Below are positions 55,192 to 64,000 of a stretch of 64,000 nt of DNA, piece after piece (position 1 is the first letter of the stretch; the number at the start of each line of letters is the position of its first letter). The notes beneath the pieces are model-generated. The model did not search any database and was not told the origin of the DNA. It saw only the letters and a program-made list of their open reading frames with translations. The stretch is from the NCBI RefSeq assembly GCF_017744255.1, contig NZ_JAGHQP010000001.1, positions 1-64,000 on the forward strand. The letters run 5' to 3'. The translations under genes were made by a program, and so were the position numbers. The stretch comes from Brevundimonas sp. A19_0. Lineage in GTDB: Bacteria > Pseudomonadota > Alphaproteobacteria > Caulobacterales > Caulobacteraceae.

Positions 55192-56633
55192 CCCAGCGCC
55201 TCAAGCTGCCCCGGCAGGGCATAGGCCCAGGCCGTGATGTCCCCTGCTCCCAGCAGCACCACCAGATCGCCGGGCTTCGCCTCGTCGCGGATCAGGCGCG
55301 GCAGGGCGGCGGCGCTCTCCAGCGGACGCACCGAGCGATGTCCGAACCGGCGGATGCCCTCGACCAGGGCGTCCTTGTCGACCCCCTCGATCGGTTGCTC
55401 CCCGGCCGCATAGACATCGGCGACCAGCACCGAGTCCGCATCAGCGAAACAGGTCGAGAAGTCGTTCATCAGGTCGCGCAGGCGGGTGTAGCGGTGCGGC
55501 TGGACCACAGCGATCACCCGGCCCGAGCCCTCGGTCTTGTGCACCACCTGACGGGCGGCCCGGAGCACGGCGGCGATTTCCACCGGGTGATGGCCATAGT
55601 CGTCGACGATCCGGACACCCTCGACCACGCCCGTGGTGGTGAAGCGTCGCTTGACCCCGCCGAAGCCGGCCAGCCCCTCGCGGATGGCGGCGTCCGACAC
55701 GCCCAGCTCCCGCGCCACGGCGATGGCCGCCAGGGCGTTCGACACATTGTGCGATCCCGCCATCGGCAGATGCAGCCCCTCCAGCATCTCGGGTTCGTCC
55801 AGGGCATCCAGCCCCTGCTTCTGGAAGGCCACGTCGAAGCGCGTGCCGTCCGGTCCCATGTCGCAGTTCACGGCCCGAACCATGGCCTGCGGATTGGTGC
55901 CATAGGTGACCAGCCGCCGGTTATCGATGGTGGCCACCAGCCGCTGCACCTCGGGGTGGTCCAGACAGACGGCGGCAAAGCCGTAGAAGGGTATGTTCTC
56001 GACGAAATCGACGAACGCCTTACGCACCCCGTCGAAGTCGCCGTAATGGTCCAGATGCTCGGGATCGATATTGGTCACCACGGCGACCGTGGATTTCAGC
56101 CTCAGGAAACTGCCGTCGCTCTCGTCGGCCTCGACGACGATCCAGTCACCGTCGCCGACCTTGGCATTGGTGCCATAGGCATTGATGATCCCGCCGTTGA
56201 CGATCGTCGGATCGGTGCCGCCCGCATCCAGCAGGGCCGCGATCATGGACGTCGTCGTGGTCTTCCCGTGGGTACCCCCCACCGCCACCGAGAACTGAAG
56301 CCGCATCAGCTCGGCCAGCATCTCGGCCCGCCGGACCAGCGGAATGCGGCGGCTGCGCGCCACCATCATTTCGGGATTGTCGGCCTTGACCGCCGTCGAA
56401 TAGACGACCGCCGCGACCTCCTCGCCCACATGGTCGGCGTCGTGACCGATGAAAATCTTCGCGCCCAGTTGCTCCAGCCGCTCGGTATTGGCCCCGGCCT
56501 TCGCGTCCGAGCCCTGCACCTGATAGCCGATCTTGAGCATGATCTCGGCGATGCCGCTCATGCCGATACCGCCGATGCCGACGAAGTGGACGGGCCCGAT
56601 CGGGAAGGGAACTGGACGAAGACGTGCGATCAT
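55188..56633 (-). CDS. murC: UDP-N-acetylmuramate--L-alanine ligase
   Basis: 481 residues. [18 protein letters not shown] at the front (UDP-binding), ATP loop [26 protein letters not shown] and [14 protein letters not shown] near the C-terminal domain. First ligase of the pentapeptide stem. ATG 56633 is used; upstream in-frame codons to 56699 lack support. The start is divergent from ccrM, with the CtrA-box region between. Confidence 0.97.
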   Translation of the reverse strand: MIARLRPVPFPIGPVHFVGIGGIGMSGIAEIMLKIGYQVQGSDAKAGANTERLEQLGAKIFIGHDADHVGEEVAAVVYSTAVKADNPEMMVARSRRIPLVRRAEMLAELMRLQFSVAVGGTHGKTTTTSMIAALLDAGGTDPTIVNGGIINAYGTNAKVGDGDWIVVEADESDGSFLRLKSTVAVVTNIDPEHLDHYGDFDGVRKAFVDFVENIPFYGFAAVCLDHPEVQRLVATIDNRRLVTYGTNPQAMVRAVNCDMGPDGTRFDVAFQKQGLDALDEPEMLEGLHLPMAGSHNVSNALAAIAVARELGVSDAAIREGLAGFGGVKRRFTTTGVVEGVRIVDDYGHHPVEIAAVLRAARQVVHKTEGSGRVIAVVQPHRYTRLRDLMNDFSTCFADADSVLVADVYAAGEQPIEGVDKDALVEGIRRFGHRSVRPLESAAALPRLIRDEAKPGDLVVLLGAGDITAWAYALPGQLEALG

Positions 56634-56701
56634 CGGGGCGTCATAGCGGACTTTGTCGGGATTGCACCAGACGCGCCCCCTGTCCGATTTCGCCGACATG
56701 G

Positions 56702-57838
<1,137 letters not shown>

Positions 57839-57854
57839 ACCTGCTGCGCCTGCC

Positions 57855-58349
57855 CTACTGATCCCTGCGGCCGGGAGTCCCCCTGGCCCAGGCGTCGAGG
57901 GGAATAGTCATTCTGTCCAGGCCCTCCACGACACCCCTGGAGTCGTAACGCAGCAAGAAAACCATCGCTGGTGCATCCAGGGGGCACACGCCTGGTGTTC
58001 TTGCATTGCTCGTGACCCCCAGGCCCGCAACCTCTAGGAGCGTCGTCAGCATATCATTGCCGAGGCTCTGGGGTTCCTGATTGAAGGTCGTCACCATCCC
58101 GTTGGAAAAGCTCACCGACAGCTTGCCGCCGACGATGCCACTTTGCGGTCGCACAGACCGGACCCTTCCTGGAATGGAGGTAACGTTCACCTGGACAGCC
58201 TTGTCCTTGTCACAGGTGAGCACCAGCGCAGGGACGGGATCGTAGAAGGTGACCCCGTCGGCCCTGTAGCCATCAGAGAACACAAGGCTTGAGCATCCCG
58301 CCATCGACGCGCTCACAGCCACACTCAATGCCACTTTCCACCACAGCAT
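57855..58349 (-). CDS. Hypothetical lipoprotein
   Basis: 164 residues with lipoprotein signal MLWWKVALSVAVSASMAGC (Cys19) followed by SSLVF. The mature part is beta-rich, with VPALVLTCDKDKAVQVNV and SNGMVTTFNQEPQSLGNDMLTTLLEVAGLGV, and two further Cys. No family recognised. GGAGGTGACAG lies just before ATG 58349. Convergent with ccrM (16 bases between stops) and 28 bases after mutY on the same strand. Confidence 0.75.
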   Translation of the reverse strand: MLWWKVALSVAVSASMAGCSSLVFSDGYRADGVTFYDPVPALVLTCDKDKAVQVNVTSIPGRVRSVRPQSGIVGGKLSVSFSNGMVTTFNQEPQSLGNDMLTTLLEVAGLGVTSNARTPGVCPLDAPAMVFLLRYDSRGVVEGLDRMTIPLDAWARGTPGRRDQ

Positions 58350-58377
58350 CTGTCACCTCCACGGTTCAGGGTTGAAC

Positions 58378-59457
58378 TCAACCAATCCGCGAAGTCTGAT
58401 CATCAAATCGAGCGCGTAACAATGATTTTTTAAAGACCGTGGGCAAGGCGTGTATGGCTTGCTCATCGTCGTGCCAGATCAGCGTGTCACTGGCGCCGAT
58501 TGCCCGCATCACCGTCAGCTCCAGCTCGAAATGGGTGAAGACGTGGCGGACCGTGCCCACGTTCCGCCAGTCGGCCGCGATGGGAGGCCCGCTACCCTCC
58601 CCGGCATCCCAGCCAGAGGTCGGCAGGCCCAGCATCCCGCCGAGCAGGCCCCTGTCCGGCCGCTTGACCAGACCGACCCGACCCTCGCCGTCGAACAGAG
58701 CCCAGACCACGCCTTCGCGTCGCGGCTTCTTCGCCTTCGCCAGTTTCCTCGGCCAGGCTTCGGGGTCGCCGCTGGCGCGAGCCTGACACTCGTCCGCCAG
58801 TGGGCAGTCTCCGCACAGCGGAGACCGGGGCCGACAGATGCGCGACCCCAGATCCATCAGGGCTTGGGCCCAATCGCCGGGATCGCATTCCGCCGGCTCC
58901 GGCGTAAGGGCGTCGGCCAGCGCCCGCAGTTCCGCGCGCGCCTTCGGTAGCGGCGTCTCTACGGTGAACAGCCGCGCTATCACGCGCTCGACATTGCCGT
59001 CGACCACGACCGCCCGGCGGCCAAAGGCGATCGCCGCGATCGCCGCCGCCGTATAGGCGCCGAGGCCCGGCAGGGCGCGCAGGCCCTCTTCCGTGTCCGG
59101 GAACACCCCGCCGTGACGCTCCGCCACAGCCCGCGCGCAGGCCAGCAGGTTGCGGGCGCGGGCGTAGTATCCCAGCCCCGCCCAGGCTGCCATCACCGCC
59201 TCGTCGGCCTCTCCCGCCAGCGCCTCGACCGTCGGCCAGCGTCGCGTGAAGGCCTCGAAATAGGGGGTGGCGTGGGGGACGGTGGTCTGCTGCAACATCA
59301 CTTCCGACAGCCAGACCCGATAGGGATCCGCCCGCGTGGCAGAGCCCGGCGGCATCCGCCACGGCAGGCGCCGCGCATCGGACGCATACCAGTCTGCCAG
59401 CGCGTTGCGGATCGAGGCCAGTCGTCTGGAATCGGCGGGGGTCATGCTCTCCAGCAT
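58378..59457 (-). CDS. mutY: A/G-specific adenine glycosylase
   Basis: 359 residues. HhH-GPD core: catalytic Glu in WLSEVMLQQTTVPHATPYFEAF, LPGLGAYTAAAIAAIAFG and Asp in VVDGNVERVIARL; the 4Fe-4S ligands are CRPRSPLCGDCPLADEC; then a NUDIX-like C-terminal OG-recognition domain. Removes A mispaired with 8-oxoG. Divergent from the DUF721 gene by 35 bases. Confidence 0.95.
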   Translation of the reverse strand: MLESMTPADSRRLASIRNALADWYASDARRLPWRMPPGSATRADPYRVWLSEVMLQQTTVPHATPYFEAFTRRWPTVEALAGEADEAVMAAWAGLGYYARARNLLACARAVAERHGGVFPDTEEGLRALPGLGAYTAAAIAAIAFGRRAVVVDGNVERVIARLFTVETPLPKARAELRALADALTPEPAECDPGDWAQALMDLGSRICRPRSPLCGDCPLADECQARASGDPEAWPRKLAKAKKPRREGVVWALFDGEGRVGLVKRPDRGLLGGMLGLPTSGWDAGEGSGPPIAADWRNVGTVRHVFTHFELELTVMRAIGASDTLIWHDDEQAIHALPTVFKKSLLRARFDDQTSRIG

Positions 59458-59492
59458 AGGAGCCCCGGTCGTAGAGGAGTATAGAGGGTCAT

Positions 59493-60056
59493 ATGAGACG
59501 ACCTCTACCGACGGAAGACGAGACTCGCGCCATTCTGGCCCGGCGAAAGACGCGTCCCCTGCCCCGCTCCGCGCCGCGCGTCGGGCGGGCGCTGGAAAAG
59601 CTGATCCGCTCGCTCGACGACCGCTATGGCCGCGGGGCCGAGGCCCTGGAGGCCCGCTGGACCGAGATCGTCGGCGACCGGCTCGCCGCCGTCACCCGCC
59701 CCCAGAAACTGACCCGCCCGCGCAAGGGCCCGGACGGCCAGTCCGCCGGGGCGACGCTGGAGCTGCGCGTCGCCGGTCCGGCAGCCCTGCTGGTCCAGCA
59801 CCAGTCGGAAGACATTCTGGAGCGCGTCAACCTGTTCCTGGGCCAGGGCGCGGTCGCCCGGCTTCGGATCGCCCAGGGCCCGATCGGACCGCGCGCCTCC
59901 CGCACGCCTGCACCGAAGGCCGCGCCCCCTCCGGTGCTCGGAGCCGCCGACGAGGCCGCGCTCCGGAACTCGGTCGCCAAGGCCCCGCCGCCCCTTGCGG
60001 CTGCGCTTGAACGTCTGGGACGCAGTGTCCTCACCCGCCGCGACGGCCGGCCCTAG
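59493..60056 (+). CDS. DUF721/DciA-like protein
   Basis: 187 residues. RVGRALEKLIRSLDDRYGRGAEALEARWTEIVGDRLAAVTRPQKL, then LELRVAGPAALLVQHQSEDILERVNLFLGQGAVARLRI is the DUF721 fold, found in DciA, the loader for the replicative helicase in bacteria lacking DnaC. The Pro/Ala-rich C-terminal tail is variable. The position beside dsbA-like and smc genes is common in Alphaproteobacteria. Confidence 0.85.
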   Translation: MRRPLPTEDETRAILARRKTRPLPRSAPRVGRALEKLIRSLDDRYGRGAEALEARWTEIVGDRLAAVTRPQKLTRPRKGPDGQSAGATLELRVAGPAALLVQHQSEDILERVNLFLGQGAVARLRIAQGPIGPRASRTPAPKAAPPPVLGAADEAALRNSVAKAPPPLAAALERLGRSVLTRRDGRP

Positions 60057-60164
60057 GACAAAACTTTGCCGCAAGGCGTCTCGACAAAGACTGGGCGGGG
60101 TCCTAGCCAAGGACTCACCGTATCTGACGCGCCCCGTGCGCCCTGACCGTCAAGAGGATCGATC

Positions 60165-60815
60165 ATGTCCACCGGCCGCAACACCGCCCGTTTCCGCTTC
60201 GGCGCCATGAGCCGCCGCGCCGCCCTGACGGGTGCGGCCCTTGCTGCCATGGGCGCACTCGCGGCGTGCGGCAACGAAGGCGGAGGCCAGGCGGCCCAGG
60301 GCGACATGGCCAAGGGCGCTCCCGAAGGCGCCAAGGTCACCGTCGTGGAATACGCCTCGGTCACCTGCGGACACTGCGCCCTGTGGCAGGAAACCACCTG
60401 GCCCGAGTTCAAGGCCAAATACGTCGACACCAACAAGGTGCGTTTCATCTTCCGTGAATTCCCGACCCCGCCGGCCGACGTGGCCGCGGCCGGCTTCCTG
60501 CTGGCGCGCTGCGCGGGCGAGGATCGCTATTTCCAGGTCGTGGAAGAAATCATGGCCAGCCAGCGCGAGTGGCAGCAGGGCGTCTCGCCTGCGACGACCC
60601 TCAGTCGCATCGCCACGTCGGTCGGCCTGAGCGAGGATGAATACCGCGCCTGCGTTACCGACCAGGACGCCCTCGCCGCGCTCGAAGGGCGCATCCAGGC
60701 GGGTCGGGCCGAAGGCGTGACCGGCACCCCGACCTTCTTCGTCAATGGCAACCGCGTGCCCGACAGTTCGATGGAAGGCCTCTCGGCCGCCGTCGACGCC
60801 GAACTGGCCAAATAG
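60165..60815 (+). CDS. DsbA-like thioredoxin-fold protein, probably lipid-anchored
   Basis: 216 residues. N-terminus MSTGRNTARFRFGAMSRRAALTGAALAAMGALAAC combines a twin-Arg-like SRRAAL with a lipobox (LAAC, Cys35). The DsbA-family fold has redox site CGHC (68-71, in EYASVTCGHCALW) and cis-Pro GTPTFFVNG. AGAGGA precedes ATG 60165 by seven bases. Two bases separate it from a related gene. Likely oxidises or isomerises envelope proteins. Confidence 0.9.
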   Translation: MSTGRNTARFRFGAMSRRAALTGAALAAMGALAACGNEGGGQAAQGDMAKGAPEGAKVTVVEYASVTCGHCALWQETTWPEFKAKYVDTNKVRFIFREFPTPPADVAAAGFLLARCAGEDRYFQVVEEIMASQREWQQGVSPATTLSRIATSVGLSEDEYRACVTDQDALAALEGRIQAGRAEGVTGTPTFFVNGNRVPDSSMEGLSAAVDAELAK

Positions 60816-60817
60816 CC

Positions 60818-61423
60818 ATGCGCCTCGTTGCCCTGATCGGCGCAGCCCTTGTTGCGATGGCCACGCCGGCGGTCGCCCAGGTGGCATCCGTCCCCCCTGT
60901 CGTGGCGGGCGAGCGGGTGCTGGGTCGGGCTGATGCGCCGGTGACCGTAATCGAATACGCCTCCTTCACCTGCCCGCACTGCGCCCACTGGGCCGTTGAC
61001 GTCCTGCCGGCGTTCAAGGCGGCCTATGTCGATACCGGCAAGGTGCGGCTGGTCTATCGGGATCTGCCCACGCCGCCGGCCGAGCCGTCGTTCGTTGCGG
61101 CCAAGGTGTCGCGCTGCGTCGCTTCGGAGCAGGCTTTTCCGGTCATCGAAACCCTGTTCGCACAGCAGGGCGCGGCCCGCCTGATGCGCTGGCCAGCCGG
61201 CTGGTTCCTGAACGCCATCGACCAGGGTGGGCGCTCTCCTCAGGAGGTCATTGCCTGCGTCGAGGACCCGGCCACCGAAGCGGCCCTGAAGGCGGACCTC
61301 GACGCTGCAGAGGCGGCTGGCGTGACCGGCACGCCGACCTTCTTCGTCAACGGGGTTCGCGTCGAGAATCCCACACTGGAAGGTCTGGCCGCCGTCATCG
61401 ACCCGCTGCTGGCGGGGCACTGA
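60818..61423 (+). CDS. DsbA-like periplasmic thiol oxidoreductase
   Basis: 201 residues with signal peptide (MRLVALIGAALVAMATPAVAQ) and no lipobox. Redox site CPHC (52-55 in EYASFTCPHCAHW) matches classical DsbA; cis-Pro in TGTPTFFVNG. Shares layout with the preceding gene, so the pair probably arose by duplication. The active-site dipeptide differs (PH here, GH upstream), which would shift redox potential. Ends ten bases before smc. Confidence 0.92.
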   Translation: MRLVALIGAALVAMATPAVAQVASVPPVVAGERVLGRADAPVTVIEYASFTCPHCAHWAVDVLPAFKAAYVDTGKVRLVYRDLPTPPAEPSFVAAKVSRCVASEQAFPVIETLFAQQGAARLMRWPAGWFLNAIDQGGRSPQEVIACVEDPATEAALKADLDAAEAAGVTGTPTFFVNGVRVENPTLEGLAAVIDPLLAGH

Positions 61424-61433
61424 TCCCGGACCC

Positions 61434-64000
61434 ATGCATTTCCAGCGGCTCAGACTGGTCGGCTTCAAATCCTTCGTCGATCCGACGGAAGTCCACATTG
61501 CGCCGGGCCTGACCGGCATCGTCGGCCCGAACGGCTGCGGCAAGTCGAATGTGCTGGAGTCCCTGCGCTGGGTGATGGGCGCCAATTCGGCCAAGGCCAT
61601 GCGCGGCCAGGGCATGGATGACGTCATCTTTGCCGGCGCCGCCGACCGGCCCCCGCGCAGCCATGCCGAGGTTTCGCTCAGCATCGACAACACCCAGCGG
61701 CGCGCGCCCCAGCCCTTCACGGACTCGGCGGTTCTTGAGGTCTCTCGCCGCATCGACCGGGGCCAGGGGTCGACCTATCGCATCAACGGCAAGGAGGTGC
61801 GGGCCCGCGACGTCCAGCTGCTGTTCGCCGATGCCTCGACCGGCGCCAACTCGCCCGCCCTGGTCCGTCAGGGTCAGATCAGCGAACTGATCGCCGCCAA
61901 GCCCCAGAACCGCCGCCGTATTCTGGAAGAGGCCGGGGGCGTGTCGGGCCTGCACACCCGCCGGCACGAGGCCGAGCTGCGCCTCAAGGCCGCCGAGACC
62001 AACCTCGACCGGCTGGACGATATCGGCAAGGAGCTGGAGACCGCCCTCACCCGTCTGAAGCGCGAAGCCCGTCAGGCCGAAAAGTACCGCAAGATCTCCG
62101 CCGAAATCCGGGCCCTGCAGTCCGCCGTGCTGCTGGCACGCTGGAAAGAAGCGGTCACGGCCCGGGACGAGGCGGTGACGGCCCTGCGTGAGGCCGAGGC
62201 CGAGGTCGGCCGCACCGAACTGGCAGCCACTCAGGCCCGCACCGAGTCGCTAAAGGCCCAGGAAGGGCTCAAGCCGGCGCGCGAGGAAGATGCCGTCGCC
62301 GGCGCCGTCCTGCACCGGGCGACCCTCGAACGCGACCGTCTCGACATGGCCGAGCAGGCCGCCCGCGCCGAGGTCGACCGCCTGACCCGCGAAGCCGAGC
62401 GTATCGCCGCTGATCTGGCCCGCGAGACCGAAATGGCGGGCGATGCGGACGCCGAGCTGGCGCGCCTGTCTGACGCCGTGGCGACGCTCGCGGCGGAGAT
62501 TGAGGCCGCCCCCACGCGCGGACCCGAGCTCGACAAGGCCTTCGAGGACGCCGACGCCGCCCGCCGGACGGCCGAGGCCGAGGTCGAGCGACTCACGTCG
62601 GAACTGGCCGCCGTTCAGGCCCGCGCCCGCGCCGAGGCCGCCCGGCGGCAGGACGCGCAGTCCCGGCTCGACCGGCTGGAGGCCTCACGCCGCCAGACGG
62701 CCGCTGAACGCGAGGCCCTCCGCTCCGTCGATGCAGACGCCCGTGCCGAGGCCGACGCCGCCCTCACGAGAGCCCAGGCTGATCTGGAAGCCGCCCGCGA
62801 CGCCGTGGAGCAGGCCGAGGCCGAACGGGGCGATCTGGCCCGCGCGGAACAGGAAGCCCGCACGACCGCCCGCACGCTCGAGGACCGTTTGGGCCGCCTG
62901 CAGACCGAGGCGCGGGGTCTGGCCCAGTTGCTGGCCCGCGCCCGCCGGGACCACGCCCCGGCCCTCGATTCCGTTCAGGCGGACCGCGGCTACGAAGCGG
63001 CGCTGGCGGCGGCGCTGGGCGAGGATCTGGATGCTGCCCTTGACCCGGCCGCCACCGCCCACTGGGCCGGGGCCGACGTCCCGGCGCCGACGTGGCCGGA
63101 CGGCGTCATTCCCCTGTCGGAGCACGTCACGGCCCCTGACCTTCTGGCCGCCCGCCTCGCCTGGTGCGGCGTGGTGTCGGACGAGGATGCCGGCCGCCTG
63201 CCGCGCAAGCTGCCGGTCGGCGCCCGTCTGGTGACGGCGAGGGGCGACCTCTATCGCTGGGACGGTCTGGTTGTGCGCGCCGAGGCGCCTCGTCCCGCCG
63301 CCGTCCGGCTGGAGCAACGCACCCGCCTGTCGGAGGTCGAGACCGAGATCGATCAGGGCCGCCCGGCGCTCGACGCGGCCCAGGTCGAACTCAAGGATCT
63401 GACCGATCGCCTCCGCGCTGCCGACGAGGCTGTCAAATCCGCCCGACAGGCCCCCATCACCCTCGACCGCACCGTCACCACCGCTCGGGACCGGGTTGAG
63501 GCCCTGGCCCGCGAGGCGGCGCGTCAGGAAGCCCGCGCCCAGTCGCTCGATGAAACCCTCGCCCGGCTGGACGAAGACCTTGCCGCCGCCCGGACGGCAC
63601 TCGACGCCCTGGCCGAAACCGAGGCGCCCGCGTCCGTCGCCGAGCTGGAGCAGGGCGTGACCATAGCCCGCGAGGCAGCCGAGGCCGCACGCGCCGCTGC
63701 CGCCCAGGCCCGTCTGGATCGCGATGCCGAGGCCCGTGCCGTCGAGGGCCGGGCCCGCCAGCTCGACACCCTGACCCGCGAGCGGAACGCCTGGTCCACC
63801 CGGGGCAAGGAAGCCCGCGCTCGCGTGTCCGCTCTTGAGGCCGCACAGGCCACCACCGCCGATCAGCTCCAGTCCGCCGCCCAGGCCCCGGACCAGTTCG
63901 TCGACAAGCGCAACACCCTGTTCGATGCCCTGACCGCCGCCGAAACCCGCAAGAAGGCGGCCTCAGACGCCCTCGCCGAGGCCGAGACCCGCGCGGGCGA
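61434..64000 (+). CDS. smc: Chromosome partition protein Smc (N-terminal part, runs off the window)
   Basis: Open without a stop from ATG 61434 to the right edge (about 855 residues visible). The front has MHFQRLRLVGFKSFVDPTEV with Walker A GPNGCGKSN (31-39) and VRQGQISELIAAKPQNRRRILEEAGGVSGL. A coiled coil of Ala/Arg/Glu-rich heptads follows, then a hinge (about nt 62960-63280) that looks short, then returning coil. The ATPase C-terminal half lies outside. Smc compacts and segregates chromosomes. Genes for its ScpA/ScpB partners are not in the window. Confidence 0.95.
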   Translation, partial: MHFQRLRLVGFKSFVDPTEVHIAPGLTGIVGPNGCGKSNVLESLRWVMGANSAKAMRGQGMDDVIFAGAADRPPRSHAEVSLSIDNTQRRAPQPFTDSAVLEVSRRIDRGQGSTYRINGKEVRARDVQLLFADASTGANSPALVRQGQISELIAAKPQNRRRILEEAGGVSGLHTRRHEAELRLKAAETNLDRLDDIGKELETALTRLKREARQAEKYRKISAEIRALQSAVLLARWKEAVTARDEAVTALREAEAEVGRTELAATQARTESLKAQEGLKPAREEDAVAGAVLHRATLERDRLDMAEQAARAEVDRLTREAERIAADLARETEMAGDADAELARLSDAVATLAAEIEAAPTRGPELDKAFEDADAARRTAEAEVERLTSELAAVQARARAEAARRQDAQSRLDRLEASRRQTAAEREALRSVDADARAEADAALTRAQADLEAARDAVEQAEAERGDLARAEQEARTTARTLEDRLGRLQTEARGLAQLLARARRDHAPALDSVQADRGYEAALAAALGEDLDAALDPAATAHWAGADVPAPTWPDGVIPLSEHVTAPDLLAARLAWCGVVSDEDAGRLPRKLPVGARLVTARGDLYRWDGLVVRAEAPRPAAVRLEQRTRLSEVETEIDQGRPALDAAQVELKDLTDRLRAADEAVKSARQAPITLDRTVTTARDRVEALAREAARQEARAQSLDETLARLDEDLAAARTALDALAETEAPASVAELEQGVTIAREAAEAARAAAAQARLDRDAEARAVEGRARQLDTLTRERNAWSTRGKEARARVSALEAAQATTADQLQSAAQAPDQFVDKRNTLFDALTAAETRKKAASDALAEAETRAG

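Overview
The window looks like a 64 kb piece of chromosome from a Caulobacterales alphaproteobacterium, probably Brevundimonas or a close relative. This rests on four things: high GC with strong G/C third positions; the Caulobacter-type flagellar operon fliF-fliG-flbE-fliN-flbD-flhA; the cell-cycle DNA methyltransferase gene ccrM next to the mur/fts cluster; and an FtsZ with a long acidic/proline-rich linker. The genus is inferred from gene content, not from a marker phylogeny. I see no rRNA, tRNA or CRISPR array. Nearly everything is housekeeping, with a few inserted or unfamiliar genes.

Layout. 1-4060: end of a membrane protein, isovaleryl-CoA dehydrogenase, a possible immunity-like ORF, a secreted HExxH protein that seems to have landed beside a duplicated gene start, and a DUF3008 gene behind a good general-stress (EcfG-type) promoter. 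4061-4896: gene-free, with two 151-bp copies of a structured palindromic repeat. 4897-8438 (minus): xseB-csaA-ispA-dxs, feeding isoprenoid synthesis. 8488-13095: histidine phosphatase, deacetylase-family hydrolase, GNAT, a CoxE-like VWA protein and two unknown secreted proteins. 13150-16878 (minus): CsbD stress protein and a CHASE3 kinase / single-domain regulator / receiver-HisKA_2 kinase / Nudix operon. 17711-25792 (minus): flagellar class II operon with a class A beta-lactamase gene placed between flbD and flhA. 25883-32057: amino-acid dehydrogenase, lipoprotein hydrolase, DUF3253, thioesterase, a redoxin-like/2OG-dioxygenase fusion, GST and a nucleoside transporter. 32224-39088: a four-PPC-repeat caspase-like protease, a DUF4349 lipoprotein behind a perfect palindrome, ilvE and an OmpR/EnvZ-like pair. 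39077-43839: proC, YbjN, UbiK, then lgt-midA-pgeF. 43851-56633 (minus): the envelope and division block murC-murB-ddl-ftsQ-ftsA, a TonB receptor, ftsZ, lpxC and a lipoprotein. 56702-64000: ccrM with a CtrA box and GANTC site, mutY, a DUF721/DciA gene, two DsbA-like genes and the start of smc.

How they fit together. Peptidoglycan precursor synthesis (MurB, MurC, Ddl), its editing (PgeF), lipid A synthesis (LpxC), lipoprotein maturation (Lgt), divisome assembly (FtsQ, FtsA, FtsZ) and chromosome handling (CcrM, Smc, the DciA-like protein) lie within 25 kb. Sequences matching CtrA boxes occur upstream of fliF and ccrM, with a weaker one upstream of ftsZ. GANTC (CcrM) sites sit in the ccrM and ftsZ promoter regions. 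Together these suggest the Caulobacter-style cell-cycle circuit operates here. Two EcfG-type promoter candidates (DUF3008, csbD) and the HisKA_2 kinase point to the alphaproteobacterial general stress response.
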